Shown here piece after piece: positions 4,707-5,856 of a stretch of DNA of 5,856 nucleotides. The position numbers and the translations under genes were made by a program. Under the pieces are notes generated by a model that was given only the letters and a program-made list of their open reading frames with translations, was not told the origin of the DNA and searched no databases. This stretch comes from Candidatus Shapirobacteria bacterium. Its GTDB lineage: Bacteria > Patescibacteriota > Microgenomatia > VGLL01. Where the stretch lies: the NCBI GenBank assembly GCA_016866735.1, contig VGLL01000064.1, positions 1 through 5,856 of the forward strand. Reading direction: 5' to 3'. Each line of letters starts with the position of its first letter. The stretch's first letter is position 1.

Positions 4707-5856
4707 TTAAAAAAGTTTTTTCAGGAATAACTCTATTTTATTTTACCTTCTTTCTTTTTCCTCCTAGCATCTCCGCAGAAGTAGTTACCTGTTGTTCTGG
4801 GAGTAATTGTCACGGCACGACTTGCCGCTTTCGAGGGTGTGGCTGTGACACTGCCATTGATCCCAATTGCTGCGATAGTTGTAATTGCGGACCCCTTAAC
4901 TGTTCTGGCGATGCGGATTGCGGCACACCCTGCGGTTTCTGGACTTGTGGTGAAAATGAAGTCTGTTGTCCGGGCGGGCAATATTGTATCGGAAGTACGT
5001 GTGTTTGGCAAAGGGATGTATGTAACTGGAGTTGGCAGGGCTGTGGAACGACCTGTTCAACTAACGTTGATTGCGGTGGCCAGCCTCCGACACCGACGGA
5101 ACCGCCCCCAACCTGCACTTGGCCGTCCCAATGCCAATCGTGGTGGATATGTCCCGGCGAGCCGCAGTATAATTGCGGCTGGAGCCGGCGCTGCTGCCCA
5201 CCGAGTGCGACTCCCACGCCGACTCGAGGGCCAACGTCCACGCCGACGCCCACTCCTAGAGTGACGGCAACTCCTACTCCCACCACAGTCCCGACTTCTA
5301 CCCCTACGCCGAGAGCAACTTTTACTCCTACTCCGACTCCGACTCCGTTACCTACTCCTACTCCAACACCCCAGGGCGCACAAGTGAATTTCGGTTTTTT
5401 CCCGGGCGGGGAAGCTTGGTTTAAGACAGTAGGAGGGGATGTTCACGCGGCAACAGATATAAGTTCGTCTTTGCCTTCGGGAGAAGTCTTCAGCGAGCCG
5501 CTTGATGGCTATCCCGGGATAGTCTCTTACGGCGGCTCTGCGGCCGGCTTTGGCAGCGGCGCGGTTTCCTCCAGGGGCTGGTTGGCCAACTCCGATTACG
5601 AAGGCAAAACATTCGGTTACGACTATTTTGCCAAAGGCCTAACTACCTCTTCGGTTGAATGTGATAATCCAGCCGATTCTAACTGGTGGCGAGCCATTGA
5701 CGGAAATTATCTCTATCCGGCAAGCTGCGGCGATTTGAGCACGCCTGGCAGCACGATTACGATTAATAATAAAAGAAAACTGGTTATTTTGGTCGAGGGT
5801 AACCTTAATATTAACGAAAAAATTAGGATCGATAGCGATTCATTTTTAGCCTTTGT
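4703..5856 (+). CDS. Secreted Cys-rich/Thr-Pro surface protein, 3' end beyond window
   Basis: The frame opens at ATG 4703, overlapping the previous stop, and stays open to the window end: 384 complete codons. Residues 1-25 are a signal peptide (MIKK, then a Phe-rich core, likely cleavage after SISA). Residues 30-165 are very Cys-rich, including CC pairs and GDADCGTPC-like repeats, and probably hold many disulfides. A Thr-Pro stalk follows (about 168-223), then a Gly/Ser-rich beta-type region starting GAQVNFGFFPGGEAWFKTVGGDVHAA... and reaching LVILVEGNLNINEKIRI. I recall GGDVHA and EGNLNIN segments from large secreted CPR proteins, without a known function. The head-plus-stalk plan matches the protein at 1109, so it is probably another surface adhesin or filament. 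Any sorting or membrane tail lies outside the window. Confidence 0.85.
   Translation, partial: MIKKVFSGITLFYFTFFLFPPSISAEVVTCCSGSNCHGTTCRFRGCGCDTAIDPNCCDSCNCGPLNCSGDADCGTPCGFWTCGENEVCCPGGQYCIGSTCVWQRDVCNWSWQGCGTTCSTNVDCGGQPPTPTEPPPTCTWPSQCQSWWICPGEPQYNCGWSRRCCPPSATPTPTRGPTSTPTPTPRVTATPTPTTVPTSTPTPRATFTPTPTPTPLPTPTPTPQGAQVNFGFFPGGEAWFKTVGGDVHAATDISSSLPSGEVFSEPLDGYPGIVSYGGSAAGFGSGAVSSRGWLANSDYEGKTFGYDYFAKGLTTSSVECDNPADSNWWRAIDGNYLYPASCGDLSTPGSTITINNKRKLVILVEGNLNINEKIRIDSDSFLAF
5204..5371 (+). repeat. Second Thr-Pro coding repeat
   Basis: About 170 bases of degenerate ACN CCN repeats with occasional Arg, Val, Ser, Phe and Leu codons, coding the stalk of the Cys-rich protein. It ends in TPQG; the 14 bases AACACCCCAGGGCG at 5365-5378 recur exactly in the upstream gene (4475-4488), also coding TPQG. 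Confidence 0.75.

Noticed and set aside
4733..5286. Plus- and minus-strand frames at 4733-5286
   Set aside because: All overlap the signal-peptide, Cys-rich and Thr-Pro coding frame that begins at 4703 and stays open to the window end, which has the correct protein character.
1..5856. Alternative genetic code with TGA read as Gly or Trp
   Set aside because: TGA ends several genes at sensible places (526, 2557, 4210, 4706) with a new start or promoter following, and no gene needs TGA to be read through.

Overview
The window looks like a chromosomal piece of a Candidate Phyla Radiation (Patescibacteria, Microgenomates-like) bacterium. This is inferred from style only. It encodes small proteins with few recognisable families, secreted proteins that mix cysteine-rich modules with long Thr-Pro stalks, a sorting-type tail beside a sortase, and first genes lacking clear ribosome binding sites. 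TAA, TAG and TGA all read as stops, so there is no sign of TGA recoding.

Layout. (1) 1-213, minus: the 5' end of an unrecognised gene running off the left edge. It diverges from a small plus-strand gene (260-526) with a possible Cys/His metal site. (2) 527-1108: no convincing gene, but dense signals: a perfect hairpin, a DnaA box, a near-consensus sigma70 promoter on the plus strand (751-779) followed by competing helices, and on the minus strand a promoter, about 106 nt of foldable sequence and an intrinsic terminator. The last is a candidate small RNA (965-1070) facing away from the surface gene. (3) 1109-3398: a probable operon of a secreted Cys-rich/Thr-Pro/PKD surface protein ending in NPKTG plus a membrane helix, then a sortase one base after its stop. 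Two long hairpins occupy the start of the sortase frame. (4) 3493-4210: an overlapping MNT nucleotidyltransferase/HEPN pair, visibly richer in A+T, with its own promoter. (5) 4278-5856: a promoter, a small membrane-anchored protein with an EF-hand/dockerin-type calcium loop, and, overlapping by ATGA, a long secreted Cys-rich/Thr-Pro protein that runs off the right edge.

How the parts may work together (inference): two operons build the outer surface with similar Cys-rich heads and Thr-Pro stalks, the first with its own sortase. A MNT/HEPN module, probably acquired horizontally, sits between them. The most novel-looking parts are non-coding: the 740-1108 leader/antisense RNA region and the double hairpin between surface protein and sortase.
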